DNA from: Porphyromonadaceae bacterium
Lineage (GTDB): Bacteria; Bacteroidota; Bacteroidia; Bacteroidales; Dysgonomonadaceae
Length of the DNA stretch: 64,000 nucleotides
NCBI GenBank assembly: GCA_021372865.1
Contig: JAJFTO010000015.1
Coordinates: forward strand, 1 to 64,000
Direction of reading: 5' to 3'
The notes beneath the pieces are model-generated. The model ran no database searches, had not been told where the DNA came from, and saw nothing but the letters and a program-made list of their open reading frames with translations. The first letter of the stretch is position 1. Each line of letters starts with the position of its first letter. Made by a program: the position numbers and the translations under genes. Shown piece by piece: positions 17,737 through 26,453 of this stretch.

Positions 17737-19947
17737 AAGTTCATACCGCATCTTATCCAGAATGACAGGTAGTATGGCGGTATTCACACCCGCTTCCTGC
17801 AATTCATCCTCATCTTCGGTAAGCATCGACTGGAAGGCATTGAAGCTACCGGCCTTTTCCATCGAGGTTCGATAGAACTGCACTGCATTTTTATTTTCTT
17901 CCAGGCAAAGCTCCACGTGGCCTGCGTTCAGATAATCGTGGGCGTTGGGTTCGTTCTCCAGTATCATGGCATAATATTTCCGGGCCACGTCGAACTTGCG
18001 AGACAGGAATGCACACCATGCTATCGAGCGCCAGGCACGCCTGTTGTGGCTGTCTAGCAGCTCTACCTTAAAATAGAAGTTGAGTGCCGTGTCATATTGT
18101 TTGAGCTCCAGGTAACAATGACCGATATTGAGCTCAATCTGGAGATCGTCGGGCCTGAATTGTTCCAGTCTGCGATAATAAATCAGTGCTGTCTCCGGTT
18201 GTTTCAGTACCCTGTAGCAATGAGCGATTCGATGTATGACCCAGGTATTGTTCTCATCGATCAGATCGGCATGCAGATAAGCTTCCAGAGCACCGCCGAC
18301 ATCAGCCAGCATCTGCCTGCAGTAACCTATTTTTTGCCATACCTCGCTTTTGGCCACTCCCGGCTCTGCCAGCATCAGATAGGCTTCAAGCGCTTCATTG
18401 AAATTGTTTTTTTCAAAGTAGTAAAGAGCAATCTGCTCCAGATGCCGTGGTTGCAGTACCACGGGATGAAAAGCTTCGATGAGGTGATAATTCAGGGGTA
18501 GACTGAAAATATCCGCAAATCCGGTGCGACGCTGGAAGAGTTTGAAGAAACGGTAAAGATCCTGAATATATTGTTTGATCAGTGTATCCTCTTTCTGATA
18601 GGGTTTCAACACCTCTTCCTCAGCCTGCATCTTTGTGAGTTCTTCACCCTCGGCACCTAGCTGTGTAATCATCATGCGGCGATAGTTCTCCGGCATCCTC
18701 ATGACGCTGAAACAGAACGAGTATTTGTCGGAGTTGCAGATCAGCGAAGAGCGGAGCATGGTTTCAATCAGGGATGCCCCTTCCGACTTGTCAGAGAAAA
18801 GCTGCCGGATGCTGCTGTGACGGGGATTAAAAGGCAGGAACCAGTTACTCATCTCCAGAAAGAAGGGATATGACTTCAGGTTGGAGAAGGTGGAGTGGAA
18901 CACATCGGCCCCTTCGAGTTGAAGCTCGGAGAACTCCTGCAGCTTATCTGTCAGCCCGCTTTCATCGAGTATCTTCTGCCATTCGGGATTCTTTTCATCC
19001 AGTCCGCTTTCACCCATCCACTCATCAAGGTTTATTTTCCTGCCGATCATCGGGCTCAGCTTCATCATCTCCGGGAGAATTTCCTCTGTCAGCCTTTTGG
19101 TGATCTTTTCTGTTTCATGTGCCTGAATGAAGCCAATGATGGCCGCGACGAAGCGCCGGTTAAACAGCTTGTCGTCCGACAACAGTTTTAGCCTGTTCAC
19201 ACATTCGGGATAGAGTGGCCAGCGGGCGGTATAAGTCTGGAAGATGGGGATGATGCCGATGATGGAGCGAGTAGACAGCTCCGGCTCCGGGCGGCCGCAC
19301 ACATCGAGGAGCAGTTCCACCTTTGCGGCATCGAAGCGTTGCAGCAGGTTCATCGTGAGGGCAGAGAGGAACACACTTTTGTCGTACACCGGTACGAAGC
19401 TATCATCCAGAAAGGCCCGGTAGGAGGTGATCATGTCGGTATTGGCTCTTGGCGATACAAACAGGCTGTAAAAGATATCCTGCAGGGTGTTTTCGTGCGT
19501 AAGCTCATTTTCTTTCCGTCGGCGTTCCTTCTCCTCACCCTCTTCAAGCAGGCTGATAAAAGAAGAGGTGTCTACCTGGCGGGTGATGATGTTTTGGTAT
19601 TCGTCCATCGAAATGGGAATACGTACCTGCTGTTGCCGCGACTTTTCGAAAAAGAGTGCAGAACTTTCCTGCAGAAGCAGGTACTCGGCTGCATCATCGG
19701 CAACCGTGTAGAGATCACGGATCAGCTTCTCGTAAATATGTTGCTGTTCAGGATCCTTTTTCCCTTCAATCACGTAGTGGAGCATATACTGATAATTGGT
19801 CTCCAGTTCCGATATTTTTTCGGTAATGGCCCATTGTTGGGACAGCAAAGCAAGTGCCCTGACACCTTCGATTGCCTGTTTCAGTTGTCGCTTTTCAATA
19901 TGAGAATGGATCACCTTTAGTTTGGTTCCTGTGTCGGTGGGTTGCAT
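17734..19947 (-). CDS. Large TPR-repeat cytosolic protein
   Basis: A 737-aa protein without a signal peptide or membrane span. The first 480 residues are helical and charged with no recognised domain. The last 210 or so hold about six tandem TPR units (for example IALYYFEKNNFNEALEAYLM, LNIGHCYLELKQYDTALNFY). It is the last gene of a leftward run DUF4922-serB-Usp-like-TPR and starts 6 bp after the Usp-like stop. A scaffold or chaperone-like role is inferred from TPR content only. Confidence 0.8.
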   Translation of the reverse strand: MQPTDTGTKLKVIHSHIEKRQLKQAIEGVRALALLSQQWAITEKISELETNYQYMLHYVIEGKKDPEQQHIYEKLIRDLYTVADDAAEYLLLQESSALFFEKSRQQQVRIPISMDEYQNIITRQVDTSSFISLLEEGEEKERRRKENELTHENTLQDIFYSLFVSPRANTDMITSYRAFLDDSFVPVYDKSVFLSALTMNLLQRFDAAKVELLLDVCGRPEPELSTRSIIGIIPIFQTYTARWPLYPECVNRLKLLSDDKLFNRRFVAAIIGFIQAHETEKITKRLTEEILPEMMKLSPMIGRKINLDEWMGESGLDEKNPEWQKILDESGLTDKLQEFSELQLEGADVFHSTFSNLKSYPFFLEMSNWFLPFNPRHSSIRQLFSDKSEGASLIETMLRSSLICNSDKYSFCFSVMRMPENYRRMMITQLGAEGEELTKMQAEEEVLKPYQKEDTLIKQYIQDLYRFFKLFQRRTGFADIFSLPLNYHLIEAFHPVVLQPRHLEQIALYYFEKNNFNEALEAYLMLAEPGVAKSEVWQKIGYCRQMLADVGGALEAYLHADLIDENNTWVIHRIAHCYRVLKQPETALIYYRRLEQFRPDDLQIELNIGHCYLELKQYDTALNFYFKVELLDSHNRRAWRSIAWCAFLSRKFDVARKYYAMILENEPNAHDYLNAGHVELCLEENKNAVQFYRTSMEKAGSFNAFQSMLTEDEDELQEAGVNTAILPVILDKMRYEL

Positions 19948-19953
19948 ACTATT

Positions 19954-20853
19954 TCAGTTTGATAAATCCTTGATAATCATTATGGAGGGAAGTGAGTCCT
20001 TCCAGGAGAGGGGAGCAGCGATCAGTTTGTCCCATCCGTCAATACCGGTGATAAGGAGATCCTGGCTCTGTATAAAATCCTTATCGATCTTTTTGTTGTC
20101 GTCCCAGAGGTGCACCCGTCCTTCGCTTTTTTTGACAATAAACTGATACAGCTTCTGCATCCTGGGTCCCGATTGAATAACTCCCACTGCATCCCATACC
20201 ATGATCTGCACATTTTCTTTCTGGGCAGCCTGATAAATGAAAGTGAAAATATGGATATCTGCCTTGCATAGTACGGGAATGAAAATGTGATTTATGTCGG
20301 AAAGGCCATTGTCGAGGAAAATACCCGTAGGTAGCTTGTTATTTTCCAGCAGAGATGACACTTGTTTTAAAATATCCGTTTCCTCCTCAACCAATTGATT
20401 AGGGCCGGTAGATTCAACGTTTGTCGGGTCATTTATCAGTCGCAAACATTTATCAGCTTCTTTGATATCTATTTCATCATGACCGAGTCCAATTAGTACA
20501 AGGTTGCTACCCTGTTCGTCGGCCATTTTCTGAATTTCGGATGCATAATCGGCATGCTCTCTGATAAAAAGACGCACGGTGATTTTATTTTTTTCGTTTT
20601 TTGGGCACAGTTCGGCCAGTAACTTATGCTGAAACATTTCTACTGGCTCACCATCCAACCTGGCTTCGATGTTGTCGACAAAGTACAACAGGGTGATTGA
20701 TGATTTCTCTGCTTTTGAAAGAACAATGTCGGTTGCCAGCATGCTCAGCCTCTTGCCAGTATCAAGTCGGGTGAAACATACCAGTGCGTGGGTAGGTTTT
20801 TTTAGTTCCGATTCACCATCAATACGATTCAATAAGATGTCCACAAAGTCCAT
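19954..20853 (-). CDS. Usp-like alpha/beta protein (possible antiporter-tail homologue)
   Basis: A 299-aa soluble protein. Residues 20-125 read like a universal-stress-protein alpha/beta unit (ALVCFTRLDTGKRLSMLATD, ITLLYFVD, NLVLIGLG), and a second similar half follows (GIFLDNGLSDINHIFIPVL, LLITGIDG). Tandem Usp-like halves of this sort occur as the cytosolic tails of Bacteroidota CPA2 cation/proton antiporters, but no membrane part is present here. The C-terminus SLPSIMIIKDLSN is complete. It lies between serB (23 bp) and the TPR gene (6 bp), so all are probably one operon. No nucleotide-binding GxxGxxG signature is evident. Confidence 0.6.
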   Translation of the reverse strand: MDFVDILLNRIDGESELKKPTHALVCFTRLDTGKRLSMLATDIVLSKAEKSSITLLYFVDNIEARLDGEPVEMFQHKLLAELCPKNEKNKITVRLFIREHADYASEIQKMADEQGSNLVLIGLGHDEIDIKEADKCLRLINDPTNVESTGPNQLVEEETDILKQVSSLLENNKLPTGIFLDNGLSDINHIFIPVLCKADIHIFTFIYQAAQKENVQIMVWDAVGVIQSGPRMQKLYQFIVKKSEGRVHLWDDNKKIDKDFIQSQDLLITGIDGWDKLIAAPLSWKDSLPSIMIIKDLSN

Positions 20854-20876
20854 GCCAGCATATTTTAAGATTCATT

Positions 20877-22109
20877 TTAACTATTCAGTATTTTGCTGTC
20901 GAGCATCGAGTCTTTATATCCCAAAAAATAAAGGATGCCGTCAATACCGACGGTAGACAAGGATTGCTCCGCATTTAGCTTCACCTTGGGCTTGGCGTGA
21001 AAGGCAATGCCCAGGCCGGCAATGCCCAGCATGGGCAGGTCGTTCGCTCCGTCTCCTACAGCCACGGTTTGCCGCAGATCGATCCGTTCTACCTGGGCAA
21101 TAAGTCGCAACAGTTCAGCCTTTCTCTTGCCGTCGACCACATCTCCCACATAATTGCCGGTCAGCTTACCGTTTTCAATCTCCAACTCGTTGGCATACAT
21201 GTAATCGAAGCCGTATTTGTCTTTCAGATAATTTCCAAAATAGGTGAATCCTCCCGAGAGTATGGCCGTTTTGAATCCTACCTTCTGCAATACCTTCATC
21301 AACCGGTCGAGCCCTTCAGTAATGGGTAGATTCATAGCGATCTCTTTCATTACTGAAACATCAAGCCCTTTCAACAGTTTCACACGTTGTCTGAAGCTTT
21401 CTTCAAAATCAATTTCTCCGTGCATGGCCGATTCCGTGATAATCCTCACCTGCTCGCCCACACCGGCCCTTGCTGCCAACTCATCGATCACCTCTGTTTG
21501 GATAAGTGTGGAGTCCATGTCAAAGCAGATGAGCCGCCGCATACGCCGGTACATGCTCTCCTCCTGAAAAGAGATGTCGAAGTTGAGTGACGAGGAGAGC
21601 TCCAGAAATGATTGCTGCATCTGTTGCCGGTCGTTTGGTGTACCCCGTACCGACAGTTCCACGCACGACTTTGCAGCGCGCTCCTCCTCATTGAGCGGTA
21701 TGCGTCCCGTCAGTCTGATCATGTTGTCGATGTTGAGATTCTGCTCGGCAATAATCCGGGATACGGATGCGATCTGTCTGGCCGTCAGAATTCTTCCCAG
21801 CAGTGTGATGATGTATCTGTTCTTGCCCTGCATACTTACCCAGTTGGAGTAACGCTCTTCCGAAATCGGCGTGAAGCGGATGTTTACATCCATCTCGTAT
21901 GCTTTGAAAAGCAGATCCTTCATGATGTCGCCGGAGTTGTTGTGCATCGACTTGAAAAGGATACCCAGCGAGAGATTCCTGTGAATATCCGATTGCCCGA
22001 TGTCGAGAATGAATGCGCCATGCTTCGCCAGTATCTCAGTGAGAGCTGCTGTCAACCCCTGTTTGTCTTCCCCGTTGATGTTGAGCAAAATAATTTCTGA
22101 ATTCTCCAT
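20877..22109 (-). CDS. serB: Phosphoserine phosphatase with ACT domain
   Basis: A 410-aa HAD-superfamily enzyme, final step of serine synthesis. The N-terminal regulatory ACT region (about 5-85, LLNINGEDKQGLTAALTEIL) is followed by a linker and the catalytic part: motif I CFDMDSTLIQTEVIDELA with both Asp residues, motif II LSGGFTYFG, then KRKAELLRLIA and motif IV VGDGANDLPML. The length matches the long Bacteroidota form. It is second in the leftward operon headed by the DUF4922 gene. Confidence 0.96.
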   Translation of the reverse strand: MENSEIILLNINGEDKQGLTAALTEILAKHGAFILDIGQSDIHRNLSLGILFKSMHNNSGDIMKDLLFKAYEMDVNIRFTPISEERYSNWVSMQGKNRYIITLLGRILTARQIASVSRIIAEQNLNIDNMIRLTGRIPLNEEERAAKSCVELSVRGTPNDRQQMQQSFLELSSSLNFDISFQEESMYRRMRRLICFDMDSTLIQTEVIDELAARAGVGEQVRIITESAMHGEIDFEESFRQRVKLLKGLDVSVMKEIAMNLPITEGLDRLMKVLQKVGFKTAILSGGFTYFGNYLKDKYGFDYMYANELEIENGKLTGNYVGDVVDGKRKAELLRLIAQVERIDLRQTVAVGDGANDLPMLGIAGLGIAFHAKPKVKLNAEQSLSTVGIDGILYFLGYKDSMLDSKILNS

Positions 22110-22131
22110 ATGGTTTGTTTTTTGCTGACCG

Positions 22132-22974
22132 CTATATCACCGGCAACGATACCTGGGCATAAATATCTTCAATATCATGCGGCGTTATCTTGTTGAAATC
22201 CTCTTCCCGCACGGTGATAATAAGCCCTGCCATGTCCAGTGCACCCGGACTGATCATCAACTGTTTGCTTCCCTCTTCGAAATATTGCCTCGGACGGTGT
22301 GCCTTGCGTGGAAAGAGATGCAGTTTGTAACGGTTTTGTTCCGTAAAAGCTATCGCGTTCATCATTGGCTCCTCTTTTTCCGGCTGGAGGTGATGAAGGT
22401 ATTGGTATACATCTTCAAACAGGTCCTCCACCTCTTCCTTGTCTGTGCTCTCAATCATCATGCAGGTACGGAGTACATGATCTCCCTGTAACAAAACCGG
22501 AGACTTGTGTCCCGCCTGCAGATGAAAATGATCGGGGGCCGAAGCGCCGCTGTGGGGCCCGTTGTAAAACACCACATAGTCGGGTAATTGCTCCGCGAGC
22601 GAAAGCATATCACCCACTTTCCTTCGGATACGCTGCGGCACGTGCGTTCTGAGCGGGATGGTGAGGTGGTTTTCCACTACAGGATAAGGATTACAAAGTA
22701 TCATGTATCTCTCCAGAAAAGGGATGCCCCTCTGCTGGGAAGGTCTGTTTTCGGCACATAAAAAACAGGGGCGTTTTTCAATCGTTTTTGGATCGATGTG
22801 TGCCCCTGTGGATATGATCCGTGCGGGATTATACTGCACATTTATCCGGAAATCGTCTCCCCAGGAAAACATTTTCTCCCTGACGGCTCTATGTTGACTG
22901 ACTGCTGTTTTCAATAATTCCCATTCTTCCTGCTGTCTGGAAAATAAATTGTCTATTTCGTCCGAAAGATTCAT
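22132..22974 (-). CDS. DUF4922 HIT-like nucleotidyltransferase/phosphorylase
   Basis: A 280-aa protein. The stretch NGPHSGASAPDHFHLQAG carries the histidine triad variant H149-x-H151-x-Q153 used by galactose-1-phosphate uridylyltransferases and Ap4A phosphorylases for a covalent nucleotidyl-His intermediate. A CxxC pair (70-73) and NPYPVVENHLTIPLRTH fit the same superfamily. Such proteins are labelled DUF4922 in Bacteroidota. It heads the leftward operon with serB, 22 bp before that gene, and has a -7 box 20-30 bp upstream. The substrate is unknown; a dinucleoside polyphosphate or NDP-sugar is the natural guess. Confidence 0.82.
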   Translation of the reverse strand: MNLSDEIDNLFSRQQEEWELLKTAVSQHRAVREKMFSWGDDFRINVQYNPARIISTGAHIDPKTIEKRPCFLCAENRPSQQRGIPFLERYMILCNPYPVVENHLTIPLRTHVPQRIRRKVGDMLSLAEQLPDYVVFYNGPHSGASAPDHFHLQAGHKSPVLLQGDHVLRTCMMIESTDKEEVEDLFEDVYQYLHHLQPEKEEPMMNAIAFTEQNRYKLHLFPRKAHRPRQYFEEGSKQLMISPGALDMAGLIITVREEDFNKITPHDIEDIYAQVSLPVI

Positions 22975-22994
22975 TCACTTTTGCTTTAATCAAA

Positions 22995-23002
22995 CAAAGG
23001 TA
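22995..23002 (-). promoter_or_regulatory. -7 box for DUF4922-serB operon
   Basis: On the reverse strand this reads TACCTTTG, an exact TAnnTTTG, 20 bp before the start codon at 22974. Confidence 0.55.
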
Positions 23003-23060
23003 ACGATATTTTCTTTTACGAAAAATAATCGCTTTACTGTTTGGTTGTCAACTTTTTTTA

Positions 23061-23068
23061 TACCTTTG
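23061..23068 (+). promoter_or_regulatory. -7 box for DUF4348 lipoprotein
   Basis: TACCTTTG matches TAnnTTTG. TTTG at 23040-23043 is 17 bp upstream. The ATG is about 98 bp downstream. It lies back to back with the DUF4922-serB promoter. Confidence 0.6.
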
Positions 23069-23165
23069 CGCCAAAATAGGTTATTTGCCCATGTTGGATG
23101 CGCAACGGCATTCCGAAACTGTTTCACCTCAAAGGTGAAATGCAGTAGAAAAAATCATTAAAGTA

Positions 23166-23657
23166 ATGAAGACAACAAGTCTTATCTTTCCCAGTCTGTT
23201 TATTTTTCTTTTCATCTCCTGTTCCCAGGGCTCGGGTGAGAAGAAGATGGAACAGGGCAGAGAAAAGACAGAAGAAGAGGTATTTAGATCAGATGAACTG
23301 ACTGCCTCTGATAAAGAGGAGTTTGATGAATTTATCCGCAGGTTCAGCACAGATGAATCGTTCCAGTTTGAGCGGATCAAATTTCCCATCAGCGTTGTAG
23401 TGCCTGACACTGATCACGAAGGAATGGCCCCCATGAAGGAGTCATTAGACAAGTACGACTGGGAGATGCTTGATCTCTCCTACGACAGTACCTACCTGAC
23501 ACGCCCCTACGATCAGTATTCTCAGGAAGTTCGCTTCAAAAAAGATACGGCCATAGTGGAAATACGCGGTATCGATAACGGCATATATGCCGATTATTAT
23601 TTTGCCATGATCGATAAAAAGTGGTATCTGGTCACCTTATACGAAGCTTCCTTCTAA
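23166..23657 (+). CDS. DUF4348-like lipoprotein
   Basis: A 163-aa lipoprotein (signal ending FISC, Cys19) with an acidic linker (KTEEEVFRSDELT) and a C-terminal domain containing FDEFIRRFSTDESFQFERIK and a short beta-rich tail ending WYLVTLYEASF. The F..F...F..D..FQ..RI.FP pattern is that of DUF4348 in Bacteroidota. The location is probably periplasmic face or outer membrane; function unknown. It is convergent with cdd, only 9 bp apart. Confidence 0.75.
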   Translation: MKTTSLIFPSLFIFLFISCSQGSGEKKMEQGREKTEEEVFRSDELTASDKEEFDEFIRRFSTDESFQFERIKFPISVVVPDTDHEGMAPMKESLDKYDWEMLDLSYDSTYLTRPYDQYSQEVRFKKDTAIVEIRGIDNGIYADYYFAMIDKKWYLVTLYEASF

Positions 23658-23666
23658 ACGGAGCGT

Positions 23667-24149
23667 TCATCTCTTCAACATCTCATCCCCGAAACTAAGT
23701 GGTAACAGATCCCTGACGGCAGGCACTACATAGATGCCCTCCTCGCTGTACATCAGAATCTTCACGGGCGAATGAAAGCGGTTCTCCGCTTCAAGCAACA
23801 CCTGCCTGCAGGCACCGCAAGGCGTGATGACATCATGGGTGAACTTTCCGTCGTGCCAGGCAGCAATGGCAATGGCTCGTACTTTCTGGTCTGGAAAAGA
23901 GGCATTGGCAAAGAAGAGTGTAGTCCGCTCGGCACAAAGACCCGAGGGATAGGCGGCGTTCTCCTGATTGTTCCCCGCAATTATCTCGCCGTTCTCCAGC
24001 AAGACAGCTGCACCTACCCTGAACTGTGAATAAGGTGCGTAAGCTTTTGTCGTGGCACTTTTTGCAGACTCAATTAATTTTTTTTCCACTTCGGAGCATT
24101 CCTCTAACAGATAAACAGCTATCTTTGTGGTTAAATTGATTTCTTTCAT
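23667..24149 (-). CDS. cdd: Cytidine deaminase
   Basis: A 160-aa zinc-dependent deaminase of cytidine/deoxycytidine in pyrimidine salvage. Zinc and catalytic motifs: AYPSGLCAERTTLFFA (Cys-Ala-Glu) and TPCGACRQVLLE (PCxxC). Substrate contacts FRVGAAVLLENGEI and NNQENAAYPSG are present. It is head to head with the glucosaminidase gene with only 6 bp between start codons, and its likely -7 box lies inside that gene. Confidence 0.95.
   Translation of the reverse strand: MKEINLTTKIAVYLLEECSEVEKKLIESAKSATTKAYAPYSQFRVGAAVLLENGEIIAGNNQENAAYPSGLCAERTTLFFANASFPDQKVRAIAIAAWHDGKFTHDVITPCGACRQVLLEAENRFHSPVKILMYSEEGIYVVPAVRDLLPLSFGDEMLKR
24120..24127 (+). promoter_or_regulatory. -7 box for glucosaminidase gene, inside cdd
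   Basis: TATCTTTG matches TAnnTTTG and points right. It lies within the first codons of the opposite-strand cdd gene, 28 bp before the glucosaminidase ATG. Confidence 0.5.
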
Positions 24150-24155
24150 ATCCTC

Positions 24156-25103
24156 ATGCAGATTTTGTCACGCAAATATAACCATATTTTATCGCTCTTT
24201 GTCATTCTCTCATTTTTCTTTTTCGTCACAGAGCTCTACGCACAACAGAGGGTGAAAACTTACATGGATTATATAGACAGGTACGGCGATCTGGCCATTG
24301 ACCATATGGAGCTTTATAAAATTCCTGCATCCGTAACCCTTGCCCAGGGCATTCTGGAATCGGGCGCAGGGTTAAGTGATCTGGCACGACGTTCCAACAA
24401 TCATTTTGGAATTAAGTGCCACCGTGACTGGACCGGCCCTTCGGTATATGCTGCCGACGATTCGCCCAACGACTGTTTCCGTTCATATGACCGGGTGGAG
24501 GATTCTTATAAGGACCACTCTGAATTTCTGGTCAACGGAGGCCGCTACAGAAAACTGTTTGAACTTTCCATCACCGATTACAAGGGATGGGCACGGGGAC
24601 TGCAGAACCTTGGTTATGCCACCGACAGGGCATATGCCAATAAACTGATCAAGCTAATTGAAGATTACGGGCTCTACAGGTTTGATGACAGAAAATACCG
24701 CAGAGGAGTCAGCCGCAGCGAGCGGCTGTCGCAACGGACAAGAGAAACGGCGCATGTTACGTGGACGCACCAGCCATATATCACCCATGCACTGGTCTAT
24801 GTGATTGCCGTGAGTGGAGATTCATTTGCCAGCATTGCCCGAGAGTTTGGATTCGACGAAAAAGAACTGCTGAAGTACAATGAGGTGCCCGAAGATTTTC
24901 CGCTGAGTGAAGGCGACATCGTCTATTTTCAGAAGAAAAAGGCACGAGCCGACGAACCATATTTTTATCATACGGTACAGGTTGGTGAATCGATGTACAG
25001 CATTTCACAGAAATATGGTATCCGGCTAAGAAACCTTTACCGCCTGAACAAGAAAAGTTATGAATATGTTCCTGAAGAAGGCGATAGGTTGAAACTAAGA
25101 TGA
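24156..25103 (+). CDS. Secreted glucosaminidase with two LysM domains
   Basis: A 315-aa exported cell-wall hydrolase. The signal sequence is at about 1-31 (hydrophobic FVILSFFFFVTEL, cleavage near YAQ). The FlgJ/LytG-like glucosaminidase domain (about 40-185) has the catalytic Glu in LAQGILESGAG and NNHFGIKCH. Two LysM modules follow (about 212-258 and 269-315, HTVQVGESMYSISQKYGIRL). It acts on peptidoglycan in the periplasm. The start used is the only one giving a signal peptide. Confidence 0.92.
   Translation: MQILSRKYNHILSLFVILSFFFFVTELYAQQRVKTYMDYIDRYGDLAIDHMELYKIPASVTLAQGILESGAGLSDLARRSNNHFGIKCHRDWTGPSVYAADDSPNDCFRSYDRVEDSYKDHSEFLVNGGRYRKLFELSITDYKGWARGLQNLGYATDRAYANKLIKLIEDYGLYRFDDRKYRRGVSRSERLSQRTRETAHVTWTHQPYITHALVYVIAVSGDSFASIAREFGFDEKELLKYNEVPEDFPLSEGDIVYFQKKKARADEPYFYHTVQVGESMYSISQKYGIRLRNLYRLNKKSYEYVPEEGDRLKLR
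24173..24180 (-). promoter_or_regulatory. -7 box for cdd, inside glucosaminidase gene
   Basis: On the reverse strand this reads TATATTTG, an exact match, 24 bp before the cdd start and within the opposite gene's signal-peptide codons. Confidence 0.5.
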
Positions 25104-25295
25104 GAGGAATCAGGAATCAGGGATCAGCTTTCAGCTCCGGTTGAGGAATGTTGAAAATGTCAACGGTTCGGAAAGAGCTTAAGAAGCAAATAATCCGTGG
25201 TTGGTTGAGCATTTAAAACTCAACCACAGAAAGCCGTACCAACCCCAGTAAAGAAACTGACAGCTGACTCCTGACACATAAAAAATAAAATACAA
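25104..25295. repeat. Intergenic repeat remnants and an inverted repeat
   Basis: Contains CAGGGATCAGCTTTCAGC-like sequence (25116-25135) related to the dispersed repeats elsewhere in the window, and an 8-bp inverted repeat TGGTTGAG/CTCAACCA (about 25200-25225). No U-run follows, so it is not a clear terminator. Confidence 0.5.
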
Positions 25296-25892
25296 ATGCA
25301 ATACAACACCCAAAAGAAAAAACTGGTCCTTCCGGAATACGGACGTAACATCCAGAACATGGTAGATCACTGCGTCTTGATAAAAGATCCGGAAGAGCGG
25401 AAGAAATGTGCGTATACTGTCATCGACATCATGGGAAATATGTTTCCTCACCTGCGTGACGTAAATAACTTCAAGCATATTCTCTGGGATCATCTTGCCA
25501 TCATGTCAGACTTCAAGCTGGAGATAGATTATCCCTACGAGGTGATTACACCGGAAGAATTGTATACCGTTCCCGGTCATCTCGATTACAGCAGGCCCAC
25601 CATGAAGTATCGTCATTACGGCAAGATCATGGAGCAGATGATCAAAATTGCTGCCGATATGAACGATGAGGATGATAAAAAAGATCATCTACTAAAAATG
25701 CTGGTGAGTCAGATGAAACGCTCATATACACAGTGGAATAAGGAGGCCGATGATGAGAAGATATTTCATGACCTGTATGAGTTGTCGGACGGTAAAATAA
25801 AAATGAGTATCGACACACACTCCATCCCCGATGTAAAACTGAATAACAGTCGCGACAAACTAAAGAATATCAAGTATCAACGTAAAAAATAA
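25296..25892 (+). CDS. DUF4290 protein
   Basis: A 198-aa soluble protein beginning MQYNTQKKKLVLPEYGRNIQ with MVDHCVLIKDPEERKKCAY and NMFPHLRDVNNFKHILWDHL. This is the conserved pattern of DUF4290, a Bacteroidota-specific family of unknown function. It is 6 bp upstream of rimM, so the two are cotranscribed. The C-terminal 25 residues are basic (NNSRDKLKNIKYQRKK), compatible with nucleic-acid or ribosome binding, which would fit the rimM neighbour, by inference only. Confidence 0.85.
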   Translation: MQYNTQKKKLVLPEYGRNIQNMVDHCVLIKDPEERKKCAYTVIDIMGNMFPHLRDVNNFKHILWDHLAIMSDFKLEIDYPYEVITPEELYTVPGHLDYSRPTMKYRHYGKIMEQMIKIAADMNDEDDKKDHLLKMLVSQMKRSYTQWNKEADDEKIFHDLYELSDGKIKMSIDTHSIPDVKLNNSRDKLKNIKYQRKK

Positions 25893-25898
25893 CGTGCC

Positions 25899-26417
25899 AT
25901 GATCTCCCGGGATGATCTTCTTCAAGTAGGGCATACCCAGAAACCTTACGGTATCAGGGGAGAGATTATGATTCTCTTCCGCAGGGCGGAATATGCCGAG
26001 CTTGATGCTGAATTTTATTTTCTGGAAATTGACGGCATTCCGGTACCTTTTGCCGTGGAAGAGTTTACTTTCACCACCGATGTATCTGCACGGGTAAAGT
26101 TCGAAGATGTGAATGACGAAAAACAAGCCTCACGCTATGTGAATACGAAAGTCTTACTTCTCCGTGAAACGGTGAATGAATTCAATACGCAGAACGACGA
26201 CTGGGAATCCTTTGTGGGATACTCCATCATGGATCAGCATGGCGAAATAATCGGCATCATCCGGGAGGTGGACAATACGACCATCAATGTGTTGTTTGTT
26301 GTACAACATGATGGAACTGAATTCCTGATCCCCGCCACCGAAGATTTTATTGTGGCTGTCGATGAAGAAAAAAAACTCATCGAGATGTATCTCCCGGAAG
26401 GGTTGACTGATGAATGA
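25899..26417 (+). CDS. rimM: Ribosome maturation factor RimM
   Basis: A 172-aa 30S assembly factor that binds S19. The N-terminal RimM barrel has VGHTQKPYGIRGEIMILF, the linker is followed by a PRC-barrel (about 95-170, SFVGYSIMDQHGEIIGII, EFLIPATEDFIVAVDEEKK). The length is normal. It is found with a DUF4290 gene upstream and an ABC ATPase downstream rather than with trmD/rplS. Confidence 0.93.
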   Translation: MISRDDLLQVGHTQKPYGIRGEIMILFRRAEYAELDAEFYFLEIDGIPVPFAVEEFTFTTDVSARVKFEDVNDEKQASRYVNTKVLLLRETVNEFNTQNDDWESFVGYSIMDQHGEIIGIIREVDNTTINVLFVVQHDGTEFLIPATEDFIVAVDEEKKLIEMYLPEGLTDE

Positions 26418-26453
26418 GGTACATCATGCCTCTCCCACGGAATCTGATATAAA

